59,251 bases of DNA from Coriobacteriia bacterium. Lineage in GTDB: Bacteria; Actinomycetota; Coriobacteriia; Anaerosomatales; SLCP01. The translations under genes and the position numbers were made by a program. Shown piece after piece: positions 39,315 through 46,704 of the stretch. The first letter of the stretch is position 1. Each line of letters opens with the position of its first letter. Location of the stretch: positions 1 to 59,251 of the forward strand of contig SKMN01000059.1 in NCBI GenBank assembly GCA_007121015.1. The letters are read 5' to 3'. The notes under the pieces were generated by a model. The model had not been told where the DNA came from. It searched no databases and saw only the letters and a program-made list of their open reading frames with translations.

Positions 39315-39573
39315 CGCCGCTCATCCGAGTTCAGTGTCCCTCCGCCCAGCGGTCCCACCGAGCGGTGAGCGGCGGCGAGGCTCCGGTCAACGGCGGCCGA
39401 TACATGGACGTCGCCGCTCCTCGACCACCTGCCACCCTCCGTAACCCGCCTGCCGACACATCGGCCCCGTAGGCGGGAGCTTCGTCGCACCCGGGCAGGT
39501 GCCGCTGTATGTTCAGGCTGGGACGTGTGGATCCGGGGGCGTCGCTGCCCCTGACGAGAAGGAGGTGAACGGC
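39315..39573. other. Gap with G+C-rich inverted repeats before the stress-protein gene
   Basis: The 259-base gap contains an 8-bp inverted repeat, GAGCGGCG (around 39369) with CGCCGCTC (around 39412), and other short G+C-rich repeats. I compared it by eye with common riboswitch classes and recognised none. No tRNA or gene is visible. It probably carries the promoter for the usp-DUF485-actP operon. Confidence 0.4.
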
Positions 39574-40068
39574 ATGAAGGTCTGCATCAAGGGCGCTGCG
39601 GAGGATGTCAAGCTCGCCGACATCCAGGAGGTATGTGTCGACGTGAACCGCATCCTGCTCTCGACGGACGGTTCGGAGCCGTCTATCGCGGCGACCGAGT
39701 ACGCGATCATCATGGCGAAGACGTTCGGTGCCACGCTCAAGGCGATCTTCGTCGACACGGGATACGAGCAGCTCGAATACCCTGAGGAGGCTCTCGACGA
39801 ACACGTCTACGAAGGCGTACATCCGTCGGTCAAGGGTCTCATCATCGCCAAGACGATGGCGGAGCGCAACGGCGTCGAGTACGAGATCGAGGTCGTCAAG
39901 GGCGGTGTTGCCAAGCGTATCGTCTCGACGGGGATCGAGTGGGACGCCGACATGATCGTGATGGGCGACACCGGACGCACCGGGCTCAAGCGTATCGCGC
40001 TCGGTTCCGTATCGGAAGCTGTGGTCAAGGGATCGCCGATCCCCGTCCTTGTCGTGAAAGCCGACTGA
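39574..40068 (+). CDS. Universal stress protein (UspA family)
   Basis: The 164-residue protein has the UspA fold with RILLSTDGSEPS at the first strand and the ATP-binding signature MGDTGRTGLKRIALGSVSE followed by PIPVLVV at the end. An N-terminal extension of about 25 residues precedes the fold. The ATG has an excellent AAGGAGGTG site; an earlier in-frame GTG at 39499 has none. UspA genes often sit next to transporters and may regulate them; here DUF485 and an ActP-like symporter follow. Confidence 0.93.
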   Translation: MKVCIKGAAEDVKLADIQEVCVDVNRILLSTDGSEPSIAATEYAIIMAKTFGATLKAIFVDTGYEQLEYPEEALDEHVYEGVHPSVKGLIIAKTMAERNGVEYEIEVVKGGVAKRIVSTGIEWDADMIVMGDTGRTGLKRIALGSVSEAVVKGSPIPVLVVKAD

Positions 40069-40143
40069 CTGAGCAGAACAACGTTCGCATAACGTACGCA
40101 GCCGCCGGCGTGCGGCGCGAGTGAAGACAAGGAGGTGTAGGAG

Positions 40144-40524
40144 ATGGCGAGCAGTGCCGAGGAAAAAGTCATTCGGACCAGGAGCGGCATACAGGTCCAG
40201 CATGGTAACCACATCGACACCATCGAGAGCGTCGACCTGGTGTTCCGCGCTCAGCGCAAGCTGAGCTTTTCGTTCGCCGCCGTGTTCTTCATCGTCACCC
40301 TATCCATTCCGGTTATGACGGTCTGGTGGGAGCCGTGGTATGGGGTTCCCATCTGGGGGGGCTTCACGGCCAACTACCTGGTCGTGTCCCTTCTGTACTA
40401 CGTGTTCTTGTGGGGCCTGAGTTTCACCTACATCAAGAAGGCCGACGCGCTCGACGAGCGCCTGAGCCACATGGCAGACGAGATCGCGGCAGAGACCGCC
40501 GTAGAGCCGATAGGAGGTGAGTGA
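40144..40524 (+). CDS. DUF485 membrane protein
   Basis: The 126-residue protein has two transmembrane helices (about 40-62 and 75-100) and the DUF485 pattern: an RAQRKLSFSFA segment before the first helix and FTYIKKAD after the second. DUF485 genes are nearly always beside actP-type acetate symporters, and it may be an accessory subunit. It precedes actP by two bases. AAGGAGGTG lies upstream of the ATG. Confidence 0.92.
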   Translation: MASSAEEKVIRTRSGIQVQHGNHIDTIESVDLVFRAQRKLSFSFAAVFFIVTLSIPVMTVWWEPWYGVPIWGGFTANYLVVSLLYYVFLWGLSFTYIKKADALDERLSHMADEIAAETAVEPIGGE

Positions 40525-40525
40525 C

Positions 40526-42379
40526 ATGGGTGATTTGAACGTGATCGCTATCGTGATGGTCATCATCGTCACCACCTTCACCGTTGGAATGGCGATCCTC
40601 GTCCGTCGCTTCACCCGTACCACCGCAGACTTCTACCTCGCGGGACGAAAAGTGGGCACGTTCGCCAACGCCTCGGCGATCTCGGGCGACTACCTGTCCG
40701 CAGCGTCCTTCCTCGGTGTTGCTGCAGCAGTGTACGCCTCCGGTCTCGACGGCGTGTGGTTCGCGGCCGGGTTCGCAGGCGGGTTCATAGTCGTGGTGCT
40801 CTTCATCGCCTCGGCGCTCCGCCGCTTCGGCGAGTACACCATCGCTGACTTCGCCTATGGCCGCTTCCGTTCGGACCGCATCCGCCTGGTCACCGTGTTC
40901 ATGGTGCTGCTCACGAGCCTCTTTTACATGGCCCCGCAGATGTATGGAGCCGGAACGACATGGACGGTCCTTGTGGGGGCCGGTATCTTCGGTCTCTCTC
41001 CCTACAACACGGGAGTCCTGATCGTCGCGGGGATCATCATGTTCTACGTCTTCGTAGGCGGCATGAAGGCGACGACGCTCAACCAGATCTTCCAGTTCTG
41101 GTGGTTGTGGACGGCGATGTTCCTGGTGTGTGTGCTGGTCTTCGTCGCGGGCAACTTCAACTATCCGAGGGACCTCGCAGAGGTGACGGCCGAAGAGCAC
41201 CTCGATGTGCGCACGGTCTCCGTCGCCCAACTGACCGAGGTCGACCCTGAGACAGGGCAGGCGCTGATCGACGAGGTGCGCGAGTACATGAGCGAGCGGG
41301 GGCTGGAACCGGTCGAGGCTGCCATAGAGACCGGCGATCCGGGTGCCACCGTAGGAATCACCGTGCCCTCGACGAACAGGCTGCACACCCTGAGAGATAT
41401 GTGGTTCAACGAGCCAGGCCACCGCTACAATGCTCTCGACCAGTTCTCGATGGTGTTGGCACTTGTTCTCGGCACAGCGGGCCTGCCGCATATCCTGAAC
41501 CGCTACTACACCAACCCGTCAGGACAGGCGGCACGCAGGTCGACGTTCTGGGTGCTCGTATTCATCGGCACGTTCTACATCCTCGCGCCGATCGCGGGAC
41601 TCGCGGGGAGACTTCTCATCGATGATGCATGGCGTGCCGGGGCAGCTCCGGACAACGTGAACTACGTCGACGGGCTCCTGGCTCGCTCTGACACCCTGAT
41701 GCCGACCCTCGCCCAGATCCTCGGTGGCGAGTGGCTGATGGGTGCGGTCGCTGCCGGCGCGTTCGCGGCGATGTTCTCCACGACGGGCGGTCTGCTGATC
41801 GCATCCGCTTCGGCGGTAGGGCATGACGTGTACGAGAAGTACATCAATCCGGACGCTCCCGAGATCAAGCGGGTCATCATGGCTAAGGCGTCCGTGCTCT
41901 TCTTCTCCTTGGTCGCGCTCGGTATCGGGCTCGGTATCCCCGCCGCAGGACTGGACCGCGCGTATCCCGCGCTGATCGCGATGATGGTCACGTGGGCGTT
42001 CTCGCTCGGCGCCGGCGCGTTCGTGCCGATGTTGCTGACGGGCATATGGTGGCGGCAGACCACGGAGCGTGGAGCCATCGCCGGCATGATCGTCGGAGGC
42101 GGAGGATCGCTCTTCTTCATCTTCATGAATGTCATGAACCAACTGGGTCACTTCGGAGATGAAGGGCTGTTGCCACTGCTCGGCAGCTTGACCTTCCCCA
42201 CAGTCTTCACGTTCCCTGCAGCGGTCCTCACGATCGTCATCGTGAGCAAGATCGACGGTCAGCTGCCCAAGAACGTGGACGAGATCTGGATGAGGATCCA
42301 CGGGACCGCGAGCGAGCGTCACGACAAAGAGCTCGGTCTCGACAAGTCGGGAGGCGTGTTCTCCTCCGGCCAGAAGTGA
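40526..42379 (+). CDS. actP: ActP-like cation/acetate symporter (SSS family)
   Basis: The 617-residue sodium:solute symporter has 13-14 predicted helices. Family motifs include DFYLAGRKVG, SGDYLSAASFLG, GEYTIADFAYGRF, AGLPHILNRYYT and AAMFSTTGGLLIASASA. A soluble segment of about 90 residues (about 210-300) is inserted between helices, as in other actinobacterial ActP forms. It takes up acetate or other short monocarboxylates with sodium or protons. TAGGAGGTGA precedes the ATG. Two hairpins follow the stop. Confidence 0.94.
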   Translation: MGDLNVIAIVMVIIVTTFTVGMAILVRRFTRTTADFYLAGRKVGTFANASAISGDYLSAASFLGVAAAVYASGLDGVWFAAGFAGGFIVVVLFIASALRRFGEYTIADFAYGRFRSDRIRLVTVFMVLLTSLFYMAPQMYGAGTTWTVLVGAGIFGLSPYNTGVLIVAGIIMFYVFVGGMKATTLNQIFQFWWLWTAMFLVCVLVFVAGNFNYPRDLAEVTAEEHLDVRTVSVAQLTEVDPETGQALIDEVREYMSERGLEPVEAAIETGDPGATVGITVPSTNRLHTLRDMWFNEPGHRYNALDQFSMVLALVLGTAGLPHILNRYYTNPSGQAARRSTFWVLVFIGTFYILAPIAGLAGRLLIDDAWRAGAAPDNVNYVDGLLARSDTLMPTLAQILGGEWLMGAVAAGAFAAMFSTTGGLLIASASAVGHDVYEKYINPDAPEIKRVIMAKASVLFFSLVALGIGLGIPAAGLDRAYPALIAMMVTWAFSLGAGAFVPMLLTGIWWRQTTERGAIAGMIVGGGGSLFFIFMNVMNQLGHFGDEGLLPLLGSLTFPTVFTFPAAVLTIVIVSKIDGQLPKNVDEIWMRIHGTASERHDKELGLDKSGGVFSSGQK

Positions 42380-42393
42380 TCCTGACTCTCGGC

Positions 42394-42421
42394 AAGATGC
42401 TCCTCCCCCGGGGAGCTTCTT
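42394..42421 (+). terminator. Terminator hairpin after actP
   Basis: AAGATGCTCC and GGAGCTTCTT pair with one mismatch around an eight-base C/G loop, and the 3' arm itself is T-rich, as in an intrinsic terminator. It lies 14 bases after the actP stop. Confidence 0.6.
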
Positions 42422-42428
42422 GGAATCC

Positions 42429-42465
42429 GCGGACCCGGCTCCTACGTCCCAGGAGCCGGGTCCGC
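42429..42465. terminator. Second, perfect 15-bp hairpin between convergent genes
   Basis: GCGGACCCGGCTCCT, a seven-base loop and AGGAGCCGGGTCCGC form a perfect 15-bp stem, between actP and the convergent isomerase gene. It can serve either strand. Confidence 0.6.
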
Positions 42466-42519
42466 ACCCGTTGACGCGGTACTGCGAGGGATGGGAGGAG
42501 CGATGGAGCAGCGGGACCG

Positions 42520-44175
42520 TTACGTGGAGTCGGACCGAGCGACCCGCGCGAGCGACTGTGCGACTCTCGTGACCGCTGCCGGGTCGTCCGGCAGGTCGAG
42601 ACGGAGGACCCGTCGTCCGTGGCGAGCGAGCGTCACGAGGTCGCCCTCGGCCTGTGCCCTGAACAGCTGTGCGAGCGTGTAGGGGGCGCCGGGAATGGCG
42701 ACGTTGGCGTGTTCGCGGGTGGTGATCATGATGAACGCGCCGGTCTCCGGCCCGCCCTTGTGTAGCTGGCCGGTGGAGTGCAGGTAACGGGGTCCGAGCT
42801 CGATGCACACCGGGACCCGCTTCGCGCTCGACACCTCGGCGGCCGCGTCATAGAGAGGCGCAGCGAACGGTTCGACGTAGGGCAGGTAGGCGAGTACGGC
42901 GAGGTAGTCGCCTGGAGCGAGCGACCGGACGAGCGGCGCCAGAGCGGCGTCGATGTCGGCGGGAGCGGGTGAGTCGGCCAGGGCTCCGGCCATCGTGGTC
43001 CAAATGGTATCGAGATCGGTCTGCGCCGGGGGTGCGCTGATCGCGCCGGAGAGCACGTCGTTGGTGGCCGACTTCGCTTCAGCGACGTTGGGCTCGTCGA
43101 ACGGATTGACCCCCATGAGGTGGCCGAGGAGCCCGACCGCGAACTCCCACCTGACGAACTCCGCGCCGATCGCGGCAGGCTCATCGATGACGAACTCCAT
43201 CGTAGGCACCTCGGCCTCGCGCGCATGCTCCGCGAACGAGGCCCGGTCGCTATCGTCAGGCTCGCGCATGACGACCAGCATACGGTCCGGGCCGTACGCC
43301 GAGACCGGTACGCGACCGTCCTCCAGGACCGGTACGATACCCTTCCCGTCCTTGCCGGTCGATTCGCCGACCAGTTGCTCGATCCACAATCCGAACGCGG
43401 CGTAACGAGGCGAGGTCACGAACGTCAGCTTGTCTCGTCCTGCGGGCAGGGCGTCAGCGATCCAGGCTGCGAGCAAGGCCCCAGGGTTGTCTTCGGCAGG
43501 CCGGTGACACGTCTTCTCGGCCTCGATCGCGTGCGAGACGAGCGCGGCGACGTCCAGGCCGCAGAGGGCCGCGGGTGCGAGACCGAAGAGCGAGAGCGCG
43601 CTGAACCTCCCGCCCACGGTGGGCGGAGCGAGGAGAGCGATGCGCATGATGTCCTTCTGACGACGCTTCTCGAGCTCGCTGCCCGGATCGGTCACGACCA
43701 CGAAGCGCTTGCCAGCGGCCACCCTGCCGAGGGCCGCGTCCATCCACTCCCTGAATATCGCGTAGAGCGAGAGAGGCTCGACCGTGGTGCCCGACTTGCT
43801 CGCGAGGACGAAGGCGGTGGTCGCCGGGTCGAGACGCTCCAGGAGCGTGGAGACCGTGAGCGGCGAGGTGGTGTCGAGGACGTGGAGTGCCGGAGCATCC
43901 GCGACCGGCCCCATCACCTCGGTCATAACGAGTGCGGCGAGTGATGACCCGCCCATGCCGAGGAGCACCACGTCACGCATCCCCTCGGCGTGCATCGCCG
44001 AGGCGAGGGTTCGGACCTGCGGGAGCCGGGACGCGGCCTTCTCGGCGAGGTCGGTCCAGCCGAGGCGTTGCATGATGGGCTGGCGCATGTCGACGTCGGC
44101 GGAGAAGAGTGTGGGGTCGCGGTCGACCAGTCTGGCGACGGCGTCGTTGGCGGTGAGCGTCTCCAATGCGTTCAT
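42520..44175 (-). CDS. Glucose-6-phosphate isomerase-like protein (TAL-PGI type)
   Basis: The 551-residue protein has two SIS-type sugar isomerase domains. LLGMGGSSLAALVM and LASKSGTTVEPLSLY bind the sugar phosphate, and GHLMGVNPFDEPNV and LHKGGPETG match PGI motifs. Its divergence and length resemble the isomerase half of bifunctional transaldolase/phosphoglucose isomerases; here it stands alone. It probably interconverts glucose-6-phosphate and fructose-6-phosphate. GGAGGG precedes the ATG. It lies downstream of hypE but has its own likely -10 (TATACT, minus strand at 44220-44215). Confidence 0.87.
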   Translation of the reverse strand: MNALETLTANDAVARLVDRDPTLFSADVDMRQPIMQRLGWTDLAEKAASRLPQVRTLASAMHAEGMRDVVLLGMGGSSLAALVMTEVMGPVADAPALHVLDTTSPLTVSTLLERLDPATTAFVLASKSGTTVEPLSLYAIFREWMDAALGRVAAGKRFVVVTDPGSELEKRRQKDIMRIALLAPPTVGGRFSALSLFGLAPAALCGLDVAALVSHAIEAEKTCHRPAEDNPGALLAAWIADALPAGRDKLTFVTSPRYAAFGLWIEQLVGESTGKDGKGIVPVLEDGRVPVSAYGPDRMLVVMREPDDSDRASFAEHAREAEVPTMEFVIDEPAAIGAEFVRWEFAVGLLGHLMGVNPFDEPNVAEAKSATNDVLSGAISAPPAQTDLDTIWTTMAGALADSPAPADIDAALAPLVRSLAPGDYLAVLAYLPYVEPFAAPLYDAAAEVSSAKRVPVCIELGPRYLHSTGQLHKGGPETGAFIMITTREHANVAIPGAPYTLAQLFRAQAEGDLVTLARHGRRVLRLDLPDDPAAVTRVAQSLARVARSDST

Positions 44176-44214
44176 CGAGCCCTCCTCGGCATGCGTCGTT
44201 GCGGTCCGCCTCCG

Positions 44215-44220
44215 AGTATA
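44215..44220 (-). promoter_or_regulatory. Putative -10 element for the isomerase gene
   Basis: TATACT on the minus strand lies 40 bases before the isomerase start, in the gap after hypE. The -35 region is weak. Confidence 0.35.
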
Positions 44221-44276
44221 CCGCTCGGTAGCTCAGTCCTCCGTGACGGCAGACGGCGCATCGGTCGCCTCACGTG

Positions 44277-45287
44277 TCAGCAGATGCGCGGCAACTGCTC
44301 TCCCACGAGCATGTCCATGACGCGCGCAGCCCCGAACGCGGTGCGCACGTACACGGTCCCTGCAGGAGCCTCGGTCACCTCGCCGATGATCGCCGCGTCC
44401 TCGCCATACGGCGCACGGCGCATCGCCGACAGCGCCGCCTCGGCGCTGTCGGCAGGCACGACGGCTACCATCTTGCCTTCGTTGGCGACCTGGAACACGT
44501 CGTAGCCGAGCATCTCGCACGCGCCGAGCACCTGCTCGCGTACGGGCACCCGCGTCTCGTCCACGGTGATCGAAGTGCCCGAGGTGTCTGCGATCTCGTT
44601 GAGCGCCGATGCAAGCCCGCCGCGGGTCGGGTCGCGGAAGCACCGCGCGTCCGGGGCGGAGTCGAGGACGGCGGCGACGAGGTGGTTGAGCGGGGCGGCG
44701 TCGGTGCGCAGGTCGGTCGAGAACTCGAGGCCCTCACGAGTGGAGACGACGGTGATGCCGTGGTCGCCGAGGCTCCCCGAGAGCAGCACGACGTCGCCGG
44801 GGCGGCACGCGGCCGCCGAGAGGGAGAGCCCCTCGGGAACCACCCCCACGCCGGTCGTGTTGATATAGACGCCGTCACCGTGGCCGCGCTCGACGACCTT
44901 CGTGTCACCGGTGACGATGTGCACGCCGGCTTCCTCGGCCGCCTCGCGCATCGAATGGAGGATGCGTCGCAGGTCGTCCACGGGCAGCCCCTCCTCGAGG
45001 ACGAACCCCACCGAGAGGTAGAGCGGCCGGGCGCCTGAGGTCGCGACATCGTTCACCGTGCCGCAGACGGCGAGGCGGCCGATGTCACCGCCGGGGAAGA
45101 AGAGGGGCGAGACGACGTAGGTGTCGGTGGAGAGCGCGATCCGGCCGCCGGGCAGCTCGAAGGTCGCGGCGTCGTCGGTCACGCTGAGCTGAGAATCGCC
45201 GAACCCCGCGACGAAGACCTCGTCGATGAGGCGGCGCATGAGCGAGCCGCCGCTGCCGTGGGCCAGGAGTATGGTGTCGGAATCCAT
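44277..45287 (-). CDS. hypE: Hydrogenase maturation protein HypE
   Basis: The 336-residue ATP-dependent enzyme dehydrates the thiocarboxamide on its own C-terminal cysteine to thiocyanate, giving the CN ligands of [NiFe] hydrogenases. It starts with LLAHGSGGSLMRRLIDEVF, has DTKVVERG and the AIR-synthase-like fold, and ends with the required PRIC tail, so it is intact. It is last in the hypF-C-D-E group. Confidence 0.97.
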   Translation of the reverse strand: MDSDTILLAHGSGGSLMRRLIDEVFVAGFGDSQLSVTDDAATFELPGGRIALSTDTYVVSPLFFPGGDIGRLAVCGTVNDVATSGARPLYLSVGFVLEEGLPVDDLRRILHSMREAAEEAGVHIVTGDTKVVERGHGDGVYINTTGVGVVPEGLSLSAAACRPGDVVLLSGSLGDHGITVVSTREGLEFSTDLRTDAAPLNHLVAAVLDSAPDARCFRDPTRGGLASALNEIADTSGTSITVDETRVPVREQVLGACEMLGYDVFQVANEGKMVAVVPADSAEAALSAMRRAPYGEDAAIIGEVTEAPAGTVYVRTAFGAARVMDMLVGEQLPRIC

Positions 45288-45324
45288 GTGGTTTCCTGCC
45301 TTTCGCGCGCAGCCGGGCGGGCCG

Positions 45325-46416
45325 TCAGGTCTTCCCGTGGTCGGTGTATCGATAGTAGGCGGCGCACGAACCTTCCGAGGAGACCATGCACGGTCCCACC
45401 GGGTGTTCCGGCGTGCATGCGTTCGCGAAGAGGCGGCACTCGAAGGGCAGGGTCACTCCACGCAGCACCTCGCCGCACTGGCACCCGGGGGTCTCGTGCG
45501 GCGGCTCGGGCTCGACCGGTACCCGCACGAGGGCATCGAAACGCTCGTAGGCGGGGCGGATCGCAAGGCCGGTCCCGGGGATCACCCCGATGCCGCGCCA
45601 CTCGGCGTCGGACTGCTCGAAGACCTTGTCGGTGAGCGCTCGTGCGGTAGGATTGCCCTCGGGAGTCACGCCGCGCGTGTAGGCTATCTCGACGTCGGCG
45701 CGTTCCTCGGCCAGCTGCGACACGAGCATCCACACGCCCTGCAACACATCGACCGGCTCGAAACCGGTGATAACGCTCGCCACACCGTACTCATCGGCGA
45801 GGAATCGGTAGGGCTCCAGGCCGATGATCGTCGAAACGTGTCCGGGAAGGATGAAGCCGTCGACCGCCACGTCGGGGTCGTCGACGAGCGCGCGGAGTGC
45901 CCCAGGCACCGTCTTGTGGGCCGAGAAGACGCTGAAGTTGCCGAGGTCCGCCGCCGTGGCCCGTTCGATGGCGGCCGCGATGAGCGGGACCGTGGTTTCG
46001 AACCCGACGCCGATGAAGACGACGTGTCGGTCCGGCTCGCGCTTCGCGAGCGCGAGCGCGTCGAGTGGGGAGTAGACGATGCGCACGTCGCGCCCGTCAG
46101 CCTTCTCGCGGGAGAGCGAGGAGCGGGAGCCGGGCACCTTCATCATGTCGCCAAAGGTCGCGACGATCACGCCAGGCTGTCGAGCGAACTCGATGGCGGT
46201 ATCGATGTCGGCGTTCGACGTCACGCAGACCGGGCACCCTGGGCCCGACAGAAGCCTCACATCGGGCGGCATGATGCCGCGCAGACCGTTCTTGGCGATC
46301 GCCACGGTATGGGTCCCGCACACCTCCATGATCGAGACGGGCCGCGTGACAGTAGCATCGATCGCGTCGACGAGCCGGGCGGCGAGGGCAGGATCGCGGA
46401 AGCCGGAGAGGTCCAC
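45325..46416 (-). CDS. hypD: Hydrogenase maturation protein HypD
   Basis: The 363-residue protein has the HypD signatures: EVCGTHTVAIAKNGLR, SGPGCPVCVTS, and a C-terminal cysteine-rich region (PGCQCGEVLRG, ECRLFANACTPEHPVGPC) that holds the [4Fe-4S] cluster. With HypC it assembles the Fe(CN)2CO unit. Start is a GTG seven bases after hypC. Confidence 0.97.
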   Translation of the reverse strand: MDLSGFRDPALAARLVDAIDATVTRPVSIMEVCGTHTVAIAKNGLRGIMPPDVRLLSGPGCPVCVTSNADIDTAIEFARQPGVIVATFGDMMKVPGSRSSLSREKADGRDVRIVYSPLDALALAKREPDRHVVFIGVGFETTVPLIAAAIERATAADLGNFSVFSAHKTVPGALRALVDDPDVAVDGFILPGHVSTIIGLEPYRFLADEYGVASVITGFEPVDVLQGVWMLVSQLAEERADVEIAYTRGVTPEGNPTARALTDKVFEQSDAEWRGIGVIPGTGLAIRPAYERFDALVRVPVEPEPPHETPGCQCGEVLRGVTLPFECRLFANACTPEHPVGPCMVSSEGSCAAYYRYTDHGKT

Positions 46417-46423
46417 GGCGGGC

Positions 46424-46666
46424 CTACTCCGCTTCGGCGGTATCGGACGGGTAGATGTCGAGTTGCTTGAGCAGCTCGACGGTCTCGTTGGCGAATTCCT
46501 CGTCGACGACCTGGATCGCGAAGCCTGCGTGGACGAGCACGTGGTCGCCGATCTCAGCGCCGGGGATGAGATCGAGGCTCACGTGGCGGGTGACACCCAT
46601 GATCTCGACCTCGGCCATGTTGTTCGCCTCGAGCGTCTTCACTCGTGCGGGGATCGCAAGACACAT
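46424..46666 (-). CDS. hypC: Hydrogenase assembly chaperone HypC
   Basis: The 80-residue protein begins MCLAIPARV, the HypC/HupF signature whose Cys2 carries the iron unit, and contains HVLVHAGFAIQVVDEEFA. ATG 46666 follows AGGAGG; a longer upstream start was rejected because the family always begins at MCL. It lies between hypF and hypD. Confidence 0.97.
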   Translation of the reverse strand: MCLAIPARVKTLEANNMAEVEIMGVTRHVSLDLIPGAEIGDHVLVHAGFAIQVVDEEFANETVELLKQLDIYPSDTAEAE

Positions 46667-46704
46667 CGGGAAGTACCTCCTCGCGTGCGGGGTGTTCCGG
46701 GTGA

